Shown: positions 1 to 7,154 of the stretch, piece by piece
How positions within the stretch are numbered: position 1 is the first letter of the stretch
How the letters are laid out: each line of letters opens with the position of its first letter
NCBI GenBank assembly: GCA_007119335.1
Contig: SKPU01000060.1
Coordinates: 1-11,223 of the forward strand
Source: Syntrophomonadaceae bacterium
GTDB taxonomy: Bacteria > Bacillota > Dethiobacteria > DTU022
Length of the DNA: 11,223 nt
Direction of reading: 5' to 3'
Notes under the pieces: model-generated
What the model was told of the DNA's origin: nothing
What the model saw: the letters and a program-made list of their open reading frames with translations, nothing else
Database searches by the model: none
Made by a program: the position numbers and the translations under genes

Positions 1-1
1 C

Positions 2-712
2 GGTGCTAATACCGAGAATGCCTCTCACAGCATGGCTGTTTGCGCTGAACGGGTGGCGATGTTAACAGCGGTTCATGCCGGTTATCGTCATATTAAAAGT
101 ATTGCTGTGGTTGCTGATTGTTCTCCTCCGCCTACTCCTTGTGGAGCATGCCGCCAGGTATTATGGGAATTGGGCGGGAACCTGGAGGTTATTATGGGTA
201 ATTTGAATGAAGAAATAAAGACCGGGCCCCTGCTTGATTTGTTGCCGCAACCATTCGGGTCACAAAATTGGGCTGAGAATCCAGTCGGCCAGGAGTTAAC
301 CCATTCAAAAGAAATGTGGCGGGTGCCGGTATCTTTCCATCCTGTTGGCTATATAGCTAATACTTACTATCAAGCGGAATTGATTCCGAAAAATTATAAA
401 GAGTTGCTATCCCAGGTTGTTATTGATCCGGAGATGGAAGAGGGGCTTTACCGCCTGGAAGAAGAAGAAAAAATTAATATTATAGCTTACTTACACCAGG
501 CCGGAAGTTATGTGTTAAAGGAAAAACGCAGCGGCAGAGGCAATGAAGTATATGGCGTTTTTGCATGCCGGGCTCCTTTCAGGCCGAACTCCATAGCTCA
601 GACTACGGTTGAGCTGCTAGATAGGAAAAGTAACGTTCTCACAGTCAGAGGGGCTGATTTGCTAAATGGAACTCCTGTTCTGGACTTGAAAACTGTTTTG
701 CCGTCCCAGTAA
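2..712 (+). CDS. Cytidine deaminase fused to TrmO/TsaA-like tRNA methyltransferase (5' end missing)
   Basis: The frame is open from the left edge; 236 residues are visible. Residues 1-90 are the C-terminal two thirds of a cytidine deaminase, which converts cytidine or deoxycytidine to uridine or deoxyuridine in pyrimidine salvage. The substrate loop GANTENAS is at 1-8, zinc ligand and catalytic glutamate Cys14-Ala-Glu16, and zinc ligands Cys47 and Cys50 in PCGAC. The deaminase fold looks complete to about residue 85. After a linker of about 20 residues, residues 107-234 match the TrmO/TsaA (UPF0066) family, with HPVGYIAN at 113-120, FACRAPFRPN at 187-196 and GTPVLDLK at 223-230. Characterised TrmO N6-methylates t6A37 in tRNA using S-adenosylmethionine. 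An internal ATG at 314 could start the second domain alone, but the nearest AGGAG (291-295) is too far upstream. The position before era is where Bacillota usually carry cdd. The domain calls are firm; the substrate of the second domain is inferred. Confidence 0.88.
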   Translation, partial: GANTENASHSMAVCAERVAMLTAVHAGYRHIKSIAVVADCSPPPTPCGACRQVLWELGGNLEVIMGNLNEEIKTGPLLDLLPQPFGSQNWAENPVGQELTHSKEMWRVPVSFHPVGYIANTYYQAELIPKNYKELLSQVVIDPEMEEGLYRLEEEEKINIIAYLHQAGSYVLKEKRSGRGNEVYGVFACRAPFRPNSIAQTTVELLDRKSNVLTVRGADLLNGTPVLDLKTVLPSQ

Positions 713-750
713 ATTTTGAATAATATCAACGCTCAGGAAAGGGCTAATTT

Positions 751-1638
751 ATGCACCGTTCTGGTTTTGTTGCTCTTATCGGAAGGCCGAATGTTGGAAA
801 ATCAACTCTGCTAAATGCTTTGGTTGGAGAAAAAGTTTCTATTATTTCTGAACGTCCTCAAACCACCAGGAACCAGGTCCGTGCTGTTTTAACCAGGGAT
901 AGTGAACAGATTATCTTTATTGATACCCCCGGTTTGCACAAACCCAAGCACAAACTAGGTTCATCCATGGTTCAAAAAGCTCGCAACACAATGCAGGAAG
1001 TTGATCTGATTTTTTACATAGTCGAGGCTAATCATGCCCCTGGATATGGAGATAGTCGTATTGCTGAGCTGCTGCAAACAGTTAACAGCCCTGTATTTTT
1101 GATTCTTAATAAGATTGATCTTGTCTCAGAAGAAAGATTAGCAGTTTACAGTGATCTTTATAAAAAAATGGGTTCTTTCAAAGCTCATTTCCAGCTCTCG
1201 GCATTACAAGGAACTAATTTAAAACCATTAATTGATGCTACTGTTAAAATGCTGCCGGAAGGTCCGCAGTATTATCCACCTGAAATGATCACTGATCAAC
1301 CCGAACAATTCATTGCCTCTGAAATAATTCGCGAAAAGATTATTCCCCTGACCAGGCAGGAAGTCCCATTTTCTGTTGCGGTGGTAATAGAAGAGATGAA
1401 ATTCCGGACGGGAAGTGAGCTGGTTGATATTCGTGCCGATATTTTTGTTGAAAGGAAATCGCAAGTCGGTATAGTTGTTGGCAAAGGTGGTTCGCTACTT
1501 AAAGATGTCGGTATAAAGGCGCGCAAAGAACTGGAAGCTTTGTTTGGCCATCAAATATTTCTTGACCTCAGGGTTAAAGTAAAGCGTGAATGGCGTAACC
1601 GGGAAGAAGATCTACGCCGTTTGGGTTACGAGGAATAG
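751..1638 (+). CDS. era: GTPase Era
   Basis: This is a 295-residue protein, the usual Era length. Era is an essential GTPase that binds the 3' end of 16S rRNA and helps mature the small ribosomal subunit, near the inner face of the membrane. GTPase motifs appear in order: G1 GRPNVGKS at 11-18, G2 region QTTR at 37-40, G3 DTPG at 58-61, G4 NKID at 120-123 and G5 SAL at 150-152. The C-terminal KH RNA-binding domain has its GKGG loop at 244-247, followed by the family's KVKREWRN segment. The ATG start is preceded by AGGAAAGGG at 735-743. It lies 38 bases after the deaminase fusion and 28 bases before recO, a conserved Bacillota arrangement that suggests co-transcription. Confidence 0.97.
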   Translation: MHRSGFVALIGRPNVGKSTLLNALVGEKVSIISERPQTTRNQVRAVLTRDSEQIIFIDTPGLHKPKHKLGSSMVQKARNTMQEVDLIFYIVEANHAPGYGDSRIAELLQTVNSPVFLILNKIDLVSEERLAVYSDLYKKMGSFKAHFQLSALQGTNLKPLIDATVKMLPEGPQYYPPEMITDQPEQFIASEIIREKIIPLTRQEVPFSVAVVIEEMKFRTGSELVDIRADIFVERKSQVGIVVGKGGSLLKDVGIKARKELEALFGHQIFLDLRVKVKREWRNREEDLRRLGYEE

Positions 1639-1666
1639 AAGTGATATAAGATAAGGGAGATTAGTC

Positions 1667-2413
1667 TTGGCAGAGCGAATTTTTAAAACTGAGGGCTTGG
1701 TATTGCGGACCCGGGTTCTCGGTGAAGCAGATCGACTGATTACCCTGCTGACCTTGAATCATGGTAAGTTTGCGGCTGTAGCCCGTGGGGCACGTAAAAT
1801 AAAAAGCAAACTGGCTGCCGGAGTGGATATTTTTACATATGGCACTTATACTTTTCATCGCGGGCGTACCTGGCCGATTATTACCGGTCTGGACACAATT
1901 GAACGGTTCCCCTGGTTTCGGGAAGATCCCGAACTGTACCCTTATGGAAGTTATATGGCAGAGTTAACCGATCGTTTGGTGATCGGCGAAGAACCCTCCC
2001 CTGCAATATTTGAACTACTGCTTGATGGTTGGCGTATGCTGGGCGAAAGCAAGGAAAAATTTTTACTGTGCAGGGCTTTTGAACTAAAGTTGGCTCATTC
2101 TGCCGGCTACAGTCCCTGTTTGGATTTTTGTGCAATGTGCGGCTCAGATAATTGGGGTTCAGAAAAAGGACTGACTTTCAGCCCGCGGGAGGGAGGTCTT
2201 TTATGCTTCGGTTGTCAGGGAGCCGGTTTAATTAAACTTGATTCGGGCACAGTTGCTTTAGCACGGCGTTTGCTAGAAACGCCGCTCTCCCAGGTAAAGA
2301 TGATCCGACCTTCAACCCGTCAAAAGCAAGAGTTGACCAGGATGAACAGCTTGTTTCTCGCCTATCACCTTGATCTCGGTGATCTTAAATCAAGGCACCT
2401 GCTAAGTGAATAA
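1667..2413 (+). CDS. recO: DNA repair protein RecO
   Basis: This is a 248-residue protein of normal RecO length. RecO works with RecR to load RecA on SSB-coated single-stranded DNA and anneals complementary strands during recombinational repair. The N-terminal segment (about 1-80) has the OB-fold pattern, including the opening TEGLVLRTRVLGEADRL. A C-terminal zinc module is visible, with Cys155-x2-Cys158 and Cys180-x2-Cys183; Cys151 lies just ahead. The start is TTG, chosen because AAGGGAGA at 1653-1660 sits 6 bases upstream and the protein then begins MAERIFKTEG, as expected for the family. It follows era closely, the standard order in Bacillota. Confidence 0.95.
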   Translation: MAERIFKTEGLVLRTRVLGEADRLITLLTLNHGKFAAVARGARKIKSKLAAGVDIFTYGTYTFHRGRTWPIITGLDTIERFPWFREDPELYPYGSYMAELTDRLVIGEEPSPAIFELLLDGWRMLGESKEKFLLCRAFELKLAHSAGYSPCLDFCAMCGSDNWGSEKGLTFSPREGGLLCFGCQGAGLIKLDSGTVALARRLLETPLSQVKMIRPSTRQKQELTRMNSLFLAYHLDLGDLKSRHLLSE

Positions 2414-2429
2414 TGGAAGGAGTTAAGTT

Positions 2430-2918
2430 ATGATGAAAATTGGAATCATATTTTATTCTCAGAGTGGAAAAACAGCTACAGTTGCCCAAAAATTGCTCGA
2501 AAAGTTTACAGATAAAGGGCATGCGGCAAATCTCGAACAAATAACCATCTCTGGCAGCACCCCTGCTCAGCCTGGAAAATTTGAACTGACTGATCTGCCT
2601 AGGGTTGAAGAATATGATGCTATTGTTTTTGGTTCACCGGTTCAGGCCTTTGCTTTGAATCCGGTCATGAAAGCCTATCTTGCAACCCTTCCTGAGATGG
2701 CAGAACAAGAAACAGCCTGTTTTGTCACTAAACAGCTTCCTCTATTAAAAACAGGGGGGACCCAGGCTATCAATTATATGGAAAAAGCTTGTGCTTCAAA
2801 AGGGATGGTTATTGTAGGATCTGAAATAGTGGTCTGGTCAAAGGGTAAAAAAGGCGATCAAAATATCAGCCGTGCTGTTGAGAATCTGAGCCATGCAGTT
2901 CTCACTTCTAACCCTTGA
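2430..2918 (+). CDS. Flavodoxin-like protein (FMN-binding family)
   Basis: This is a 162-residue protein with the short-chain flavodoxin pattern: a first beta strand (KIGIIFYS), then a phosphate-binding loop SQSGKTATVA at 10-19, and a second FMN-contact segment FGSPVQAF at 67-74. Flavodoxin-like proteins carry low-potential electrons or act as small FMN-dependent reductases; the partner cannot be told from sequence. There is no signal peptide or membrane segment, so it is probably cytoplasmic. AAGGAG at 2417-2422 fits either of the two consecutive ATG codons (2430 or 2433). It lies 16 bases after recO and probably shares its transcript. Its stop codon overlaps the promoter of the next operon. 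It is not a usual member of the era-recO-glyQS cluster. Confidence 0.85.
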   Translation: MMKIGIIFYSQSGKTATVAQKLLEKFTDKGHAANLEQITISGSTPAQPGKFELTDLPRVEEYDAIVFGSPVQAFALNPVMKAYLATLPEMAEQETACFVTKQLPLLKTGGTQAINYMEKACASKGMVIVGSEIVVWSKGKKGDQNISRAVENLSHAVLTSNP

Positions 2919-2943
2919 CAATGGGCCGGCTGGTTGTTAATAT
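2915..2943 (+). promoter_or_regulatory. Sigma-70-type promoter for the glyQS T-box operon
   Basis: A perfect -35 hexamer TTGACA (2915-2920) is followed after 17 bases by TAATAT (2938-2943), which matches 4 of 6 -10 positions. Transcription would start near 2950, just ahead of the T-box leader. The -35 box overlaps the flavodoxin stop codon. A perfect TATAAT at 2947-2952 is also present, but its spacing to this -35 is 26 bases and it has no -35 of its own at 17 bases. Confidence 0.65.
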
Positions 2944-2949
2944 CTTTAT

Positions 2950-3181
2950 AATTAGATAGAGCATCAAGCAATGATGGAAAGAAGTAACCGCATCAATCCT
3001 TTAAAACAATTAGCGAGTCGGAAATGGTGTAAGCCCGGCAGGATATACGGTGAATGGCGTTCCTGAGCATTTAAGAATTAAGCGGGCCCCAAACATTTAA
3101 CTAATGGGGTCAAGTAGGGTGGAACCGCGGGAAGAACCTCCCGTCCCTATGGTTATTTTAGCCAGAGGGAGGGAGTTTTTT
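2950..3181 (+). promoter_or_regulatory. Glycyl T-box leader upstream of glyQS
   Basis: The canonical T-box AGGGTGGAACCGCGG is at 3116-3130. Stem I landmarks are AGCGAG (3012-3017) and ATGGTG (3024-3029), which fit the distal tRNA-elbow-binding module. The candidate specifier codon is GGC at 3056-3058, in the context GAATGGCG. A short stem III can form between 3085-3091 and 3105-3111, around CCCCA/TGGGG. Only about 10 bases separate stem I from stem III, so stem II is absent, as in other glyQS leaders. The antiterminator would pair AGGG (3116-3119) with CCCT (3145-3148) and GCGGG (3127-3131) with CCCGT (3140-3144). This leaves TGGA (3120-3123) to pair with the UCCA end expected of tRNA-Gly. 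Uncharged tRNA-Gly would stabilise the antiterminator and switch on glyQS. The 5' boundary is approximate and rests on the predicted start site. Confidence 0.95.
3138..3181 (+). terminator. Intrinsic terminator of the glyQS T-box
   Basis: CTCCC (3138-3142) pairs with GGGAG (3171-3175), and TCCCT (3144-3148) pairs with AGGGA (3166-3170), leaving G3143 bulged. TGG (3150-3152) pairs with CCA (3162-3164). Six T residues follow (3176-3181). The left arm is shared with the antiterminator, so the two structures exclude each other. Confidence 0.92.
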
Positions 3182-3227
3182 ATATGTTACTAATAAATCT
3201 GTGTTTAAATAAAGGAGGAGAATCTCT

Positions 3228-4109
3228 TTGGATTTACAGACGATTATGATGAAATTTCAGGAGTACTGGGCATTGCGGGGATGCTTGATCTGGCAGCCTT
3301 ATGATGTTGAAACAGGGGCCGGAACTATGAATCCGGCTACCTTTCTAAGGTCACTGGGACCGGAACCTTGGTCAGTTGGATATGTTGAACCTTCAAGACG
3401 ACCAGCGGACGGACGCTACGGTGAAAACCCGAACCGGTTATACCAGCATCTTCAGTACCAGGTGATTATAAAGCCAACCCCGCCGGATATCCAACAGCAG
3501 TACCTTGACAGTTTGGCTTATCTTGGGCTTGATCCGCTGGAGCATGATATCCGATTTGTGGAAGACAACTGGGAGGCTCCTACTTTGGGAGCCTGGGGAC
3601 TGGGCTGGGAAGTTTGGCTTGATGGTATGGAAATTACCCAGTTTACATATTTTCAACAGGTTGGTGGCTATGATGTGGAAAAGGTGCCGGTAGAGCTGAC
3701 TTATGGCCTTGAAAGAATAGCCATGTATCTGCAGGACTGCGACAATGTCTTTAACCTGATTTGGACCGGGGACATTACCTACGGGGAAGTATATAAAAGA
3801 GTGGAGTGGGAACAGTCCAGTTACAGTTTTGACTACGCCGATCTTGATCTGTTATTTAATCTTTTTGGCTTATATGAAACCGAGGCAAATCGTCTGCTAA
3901 AACTGAACCTGGTTGCACCGGCCTATGATTATATACTAAAGTGCTCACACACATTTAACAACCTTGATGCCCGGGGAGCAATCAGTGTCACCGAGCGGGC
4001 TGCCTATATGGGCAGGGTGCGCAACCTGGCCCGGCTTTGCGCTGAATGCTATCTTAAACAACGTGAAGATGCAGGATACCCTTTAATGACCGGAGGTGAA
4101 GTAAAATGA
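3228..4109 (+). CDS. glyQ: Glycine-tRNA ligase, alpha subunit
   Basis: This 293-residue protein is the catalytic alpha chain of the bacterial alpha2-beta2 class II glycyl-tRNA synthetase, which activates glycine with ATP and charges tRNA-Gly. The N-terminus carries the family's [20 protein letters not shown] stretch (about 19-38), followed by LGPEPW. The middle has [13 protein letters not shown] and [19 protein letters not shown]. Class II motif 3 is seen in [12 protein letters not shown]. The start is TTG, fixed by the strong site AAAGGAGGAG at 3211-3220. The stop overlaps the glyS start by 4 bases (ATGA), which implies translational coupling and subunit balance. Expression is expected to be controlled by the upstream T-box. 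Confidence 0.98.
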   Translation: MDLQTIMMKFQEYWALRGCLIWQPYDVETGAGTMNPATFLRSLGPEPWSVGYVEPSRRPADGRYGENPNRLYQHLQYQVIIKPTPPDIQQQYLDSLAYLGLDPLEHDIRFVEDNWEAPTLGAWGLGWEVWLDGMEITQFTYFQQVGGYDVEKVPVELTYGLERIAMYLQDCDNVFNLIWTGDITYGEVYKRVEWEQSSYSFDYADLDLLFNLFGLYETEANRLLKLNLVAPAYDYILKCSHTFNNLDARGAISVTERAAYMGRVRNLARLCAECYLKQREDAGYPLMTGGEVK

Positions 4110-6184
4110 AAACTACTAATCATCTATTAATGGAAATAGGCTGCGAAGAGATTCCGTCACGCTTTTTATCGGGTGCAATGCAGCAGTTAGAAGAAGGGGC
4201 AAAGTCCTTGCTCAGCGATAAAAGACTGGGTTTCGGAATGATTGAAACTTATGCCACGCCGCGGCGCCTGGTTATTGTGGTGAGAGATCTTGAAACCGTT
4301 CAGGGTGATCTGGTGGAAAAAGTTAAAGGTCCTCCCGTCAATCGTTCTTACGATGATGAAGATCGACCGACCAAAGCGCTGCAGGGATTTTTGCAGTCCC
4401 AGGGAGTAACGATAGAGCAGATAGAAGAAGAAACGATCAAAGATGCCCGCTATATTTTTGCCCGCAAAGAAATTCCGGGAAAAGCGACTGAGGAATTGCT
4501 TCCGGAACTGCTGCCGCAATTAATTCATAAATTGTCCTTTCCAAAGCCGATGTACTGGCAGACCAAGGAAGTGCGTTTCGCTCGACCAATCCGCTGGTTG
4601 TTAGCACTTTATGATCGCAAACCAGTAATCTTTCATTTTGCCGGCATCGAATCAGGCCGGAAAACATATGGGCACCGTTTTCTTGCTCCCGGGCCATTTG
4701 AAATCACCTATGTGGATCGTTATTTCCAATGTCTGGAAGACAACTTTATTGTGCTTGATCACAATCGTCGTCGGGAGATGATTCGCGAACAGCTCGATCA
4801 AAAAGCAGAGGAAATCGGTGGGAAAGCCCTGGTTGATGATGATCTGCTCGAAGAAGTTACCTATTTGGTGGAATATCCGGTGGCTATCGATGGGTCTTTT
4901 AATGAAGCTTATCTTGATTTGCCGCAGGAAGTACCGATTACCTCGATGCAAAAGCATCAGCGCTATTTTCCAATAGTAGAAAAGGAGAGTGGACGTCTGC
5001 TGCCAAGCTTTGTGGGAATTAGTAATAACAAGTTTCACCCTAATATTCGCAAAGGTTATGAAAAGGTTTTACAGGCCCGCCTCGCTGACGGACGGTTCTT
5101 TTTTGATGAGGATCGCAAAGAACCGCTTGAAAACTATGTTGAGAAATTAAAGAATGTTGTTTTTTTAGAGTCTCTGGGTACTCTTGATCAAAAACGGGCC
5201 CGTTTAGTTGAACTTTCCGGCAAGCTGGGTGAAACCTTGAACCTGCCGGTTGAAAAAGTCGAGAAAACCCGGCGGATTGCTCATTTATGCAAAGCTGACC
5301 TGGTAACCAACATGGTTAAAGAATTTTCTGACCTGCAGGGAGTGATGGGCCGCGAATATGCTATACTCAGCGGAGAAACACCGGAAGTATCGGTTGGCAT
5401 ATATGAACATTATCTGCCTCGCCAGGCTGGAGATCAACTTCCTTCCGCAATGGAGTCGGCTATTGTTTCATTGGCTGATCGGATAGATACTCTGACCGGT
5501 TGTTTTGCAGTTGGAATTCAGCCAACCGGTTCACAGGATCCTTACGGTTTACGCAGGCAGGCTCAGGGTGCAGTCAGCATACTGCTCGGGTTTGAAATTA
5601 ATTTGCCTCTGCAGGATTATCTGGATCACGCCCTTGAGGTGCTTTCTTCGAGCTTAGAAATGAATACAAAACAGTATGAGAAAGTAGAAAGCAGCGTCCG
5701 GGAATTCCTGATTCAGCGTATTCGATTCACCTTTCAGGATCGTGGCTATCCCAATGACATAACTGAAGCTGTACTTGCAGTGCCTTTTAATACTGTGGCA
5801 GAGCTATTCGAAAGGGCTGGTGTTTTAAATGATTACCAGAAAGGCCCCCTTCTTGATGATGTGATCGTCGCTTATAACCGGGTGGCTAACCTGGCCAAAA
5901 AGGCTCCGGGGAATGACATCGATCAGGGTCTCCTTTCTGATCCTGCCGAATTAGAGCTTTTCCAGAGATACCAGAAACTGCAGGATGAATTAGCGGATGT
6001 AGATGATTCGGTTGAGAGCCTAAAAAAACTGAAGAATATGAAAAAGCCGATTGACAGCTTCTTTGATAATGTCATGGTCATGGTCGAAGATGAGAAGCTG
6101 TCTGCTAATAGATTAAACCTGCTTGCTGCAATCAAGCGTTTATTTAACAGTCTGGCTGACTTTTCTAAGATGCAAACTCCATAA
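4106..6184 (+). CDS. glyS: Glycine-tRNA ligase, beta subunit
   Basis: This 692-residue protein has the normal length for the beta chain of tetrameric glycyl-tRNA synthetase, which recognises tRNA-Gly and supports the catalytic alpha chain. It begins with the family signature [15 protein letters not shown] (about 7-21). The central part includes [13 protein letters not shown] and the segment [20 protein letters not shown]. An HD-like helical domain follows, with [14 protein letters not shown] and then [27 protein letters not shown] and [12 protein letters not shown] are strongly conserved in the family. The C-terminal 100 or so residues form the DALR-type anticodon-binding domain ([16 protein letters not shown]). 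GGAGGTGA at 4092-4099 lies 6 bases before the ATG, inside glyQ. Confidence 0.98.
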   Translation: MKTTNHLLMEIGCEEIPSRFLSGAMQQLEEGAKSLLSDKRLGFGMIETYATPRRLVIVVRDLETVQGDLVEKVKGPPVNRSYDDEDRPTKALQGFLQSQGVTIEQIEEETIKDARYIFARKEIPGKATEELLPELLPQLIHKLSFPKPMYWQTKEVRFARPIRWLLALYDRKPVIFHFAGIESGRKTYGHRFLAPGPFEITYVDRYFQCLEDNFIVLDHNRRREMIREQLDQKAEEIGGKALVDDDLLEEVTYLVEYPVAIDGSFNEAYLDLPQEVPITSMQKHQRYFPIVEKESGRLLPSFVGISNNKFHPNIRKGYEKVLQARLADGRFFFDEDRKEPLENYVEKLKNVVFLESLGTLDQKRARLVELSGKLGETLNLPVEKVEKTRRIAHLCKADLVTNMVKEFSDLQGVMGREYAILSGETPEVSVGIYEHYLPRQAGDQLPSAMESAIVSLADRIDTLTGCFAVGIQPTGSQDPYGLRRQAQGAVSILLGFEINLPLQDYLDHALEVLSSSLEMNTKQYEKVESSVREFLIQRIRFTFQDRGYPNDITEAVLAVPFNTVAELFERAGVLNDYQKGPLLDDVIVAYNRVANLAKKAPGNDIDQGLLSDPAELELFQRYQKLQDELADVDDSVESLKKLKNMKKPIDSFFDNVMVMVEDEKLSANRLNLLAAIKRLFNSLADFSKMQTP

Positions 6185-6329
6185 AACTGATCCGGTCAGC
6201 AGGAACGTCAGGGCCTAGTATCGTATATTTATATTAGGCAGATCAGGTCTGTTACCTTTGCCCAGTTTTTATGAACAGGCGCTGGATTAACCAAATGCCA
6301 CCGTTATTTTGCAGGAGAGGGGTTTATTG
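6185..6329. other. Non-coding stretch between glyS and ppsR with nested inverted repeats
   Basis: No reading frame of note lies here. GCCTAGTAT (6213-6221) and ATATTAGGC (6231-6239) form a 9-bp stem with one G-U pair and a 9-base loop. It is enclosed by CTGATC (6187-6192) and GATCAG (6241-6246). A weak AGGT/ACCT hairpin (6245-6257) precedes CAGTTTTT, too weak to call a terminator. I found no -35/-10 pair at good spacing, so ppsR may be read from the glyQS transcript or from a promoter I cannot recognise. The stretch ends with the ppsR ribosome binding site AGGAGAGGGG (6313-6322). Confidence 0.55.
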
Positions 6330-7154
6330 ATGGAAGAGGTTACAGAGAAACCGGTAGTCTACATACTTTCCGATTCGATAGGCGATACTGCTGAGTTCGT
6401 GGTAAAGGCTGTGGCCAGCCAGTTTAATTCCGGTCATATAGAGCTGCGCCGGGTGCCATTTGTGGAGGATCATGCGCAAATTAAAGCGGTTTTTGAAGAG
6501 GCGAAGAATTGTAATGCAATTATTGTTTATACTTTAGTAGTTCCGGAACTGCGCAAGGTTATGGTTGAGGAAGCAGAAAAGCACGCCGTCCAGACTGCAG
6601 ATATACTTGGGTCGTTAATGACTGCATTTAGCAAAGTCACTCACAAGGAGCCACACCTTGAACCAGGTCGGCTGCGCCAACTTGACGAAGCTTACTTTCG
6701 GAGGGTTGCAGCAGTGGAATTTGCTGTTAAACATGATGATGGCAAAGATCCGCGGGGCTTAATGCAAGCCGAGGTGGTTTTGATTGGTATTTCGAGGACC
6801 TCGAAAACTCCACTTAGTATGTATCTTGCTCACCAGGGAATTATGGTGGCGAACTTACCTCTGGTTCCTGAGGTAGATCCGCCTGAAGAACTCTTCTGGG
6901 TGCCACCACACAAGATTATTGGATTAATCATTAATCCTTACCAGCTGAGGCAAATCAGGCAGGAACGCCTTAAGGCGCTTGGCCTTGATGACAAGGCCGA
7001 CTATGTGGCTGTTGAAAGAATTGAGCAAGAACTTGATTATGCCCGTCGCTTGATGAAAAAAATTGGCTGTACTATATTCGAAGTGTCTGACAAGGCAGTC
7101 GAAGAGGTTGCTAATCGAATCATGCAAATTATTAAAGGGGGAGAAAAGATTTGA
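6330..7154 (+). CDS. ppsR: Pyruvate, phosphate dikinase regulatory protein (bifunctional kinase/pyrophosphorylase)
   Basis: This 274-residue protein belongs to the PDRP/DUF299 family. Family members use ADP to phosphorylate a threonine next to the catalytic histidine of PPDK, which inactivates it, and remove the phosphate with inorganic phosphate, releasing pyrophosphate. The N-terminal signature YILSDSIGDTAE is at 11-22. The nucleotide-binding loop GISRTSKTPLS is at 153-163, close to the family consensus. The ATG at 6330 is chosen because AGGAGAGGGG (6313-6322) precedes it; a longer frame from TTG at 6309 would place this site inside the gene. TTG at 6327 is a possible alternative. It overlaps ppdK by one base (TGATG), tying regulator to target. 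The related PEP synthase regulator is less likely given the neighbour. Confidence 0.94.
   Translation: MEEVTEKPVVYILSDSIGDTAEFVVKAVASQFNSGHIELRRVPFVEDHAQIKAVFEEAKNCNAIIVYTLVVPELRKVMVEEAEKHAVQTADILGSLMTAFSKVTHKEPHLEPGRLRQLDEAYFRRVAAVEFAVKHDDGKDPRGLMQAEVVLIGISRTSKTPLSMYLAHQGIMVANLPLVPEVDPPEELFWVPPHKIIGLIINPYQLRQIRQERLKALGLDDKADYVAVERIEQELDYARRLMKKIGCTIFEVSDKAVEEVANRIMQIIKGGEKI

Noticed and set aside
314..712. TrmO-like domain as a separate gene starting at ATG 314.
   Set aside because: There is no stop between the domains, and the nearest AGGAG is about 18 bases from this ATG, too far for normal initiation. A fusion is the simpler reading.
6245..6270. A possible intrinsic terminator after glyS (AGGT/ACCT hairpin followed by a T run).
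   Set aside because: The stem has only 4 bp and is separated from the T run by several non-T bases.
6309..6329. A longer ppsR beginning at TTG 6309.
   Set aside because: This would place the strong ribosome binding site at 6313-6322 inside the gene. The ATG at 6330 has that site at the right distance, and the protein signature begins soon after it.
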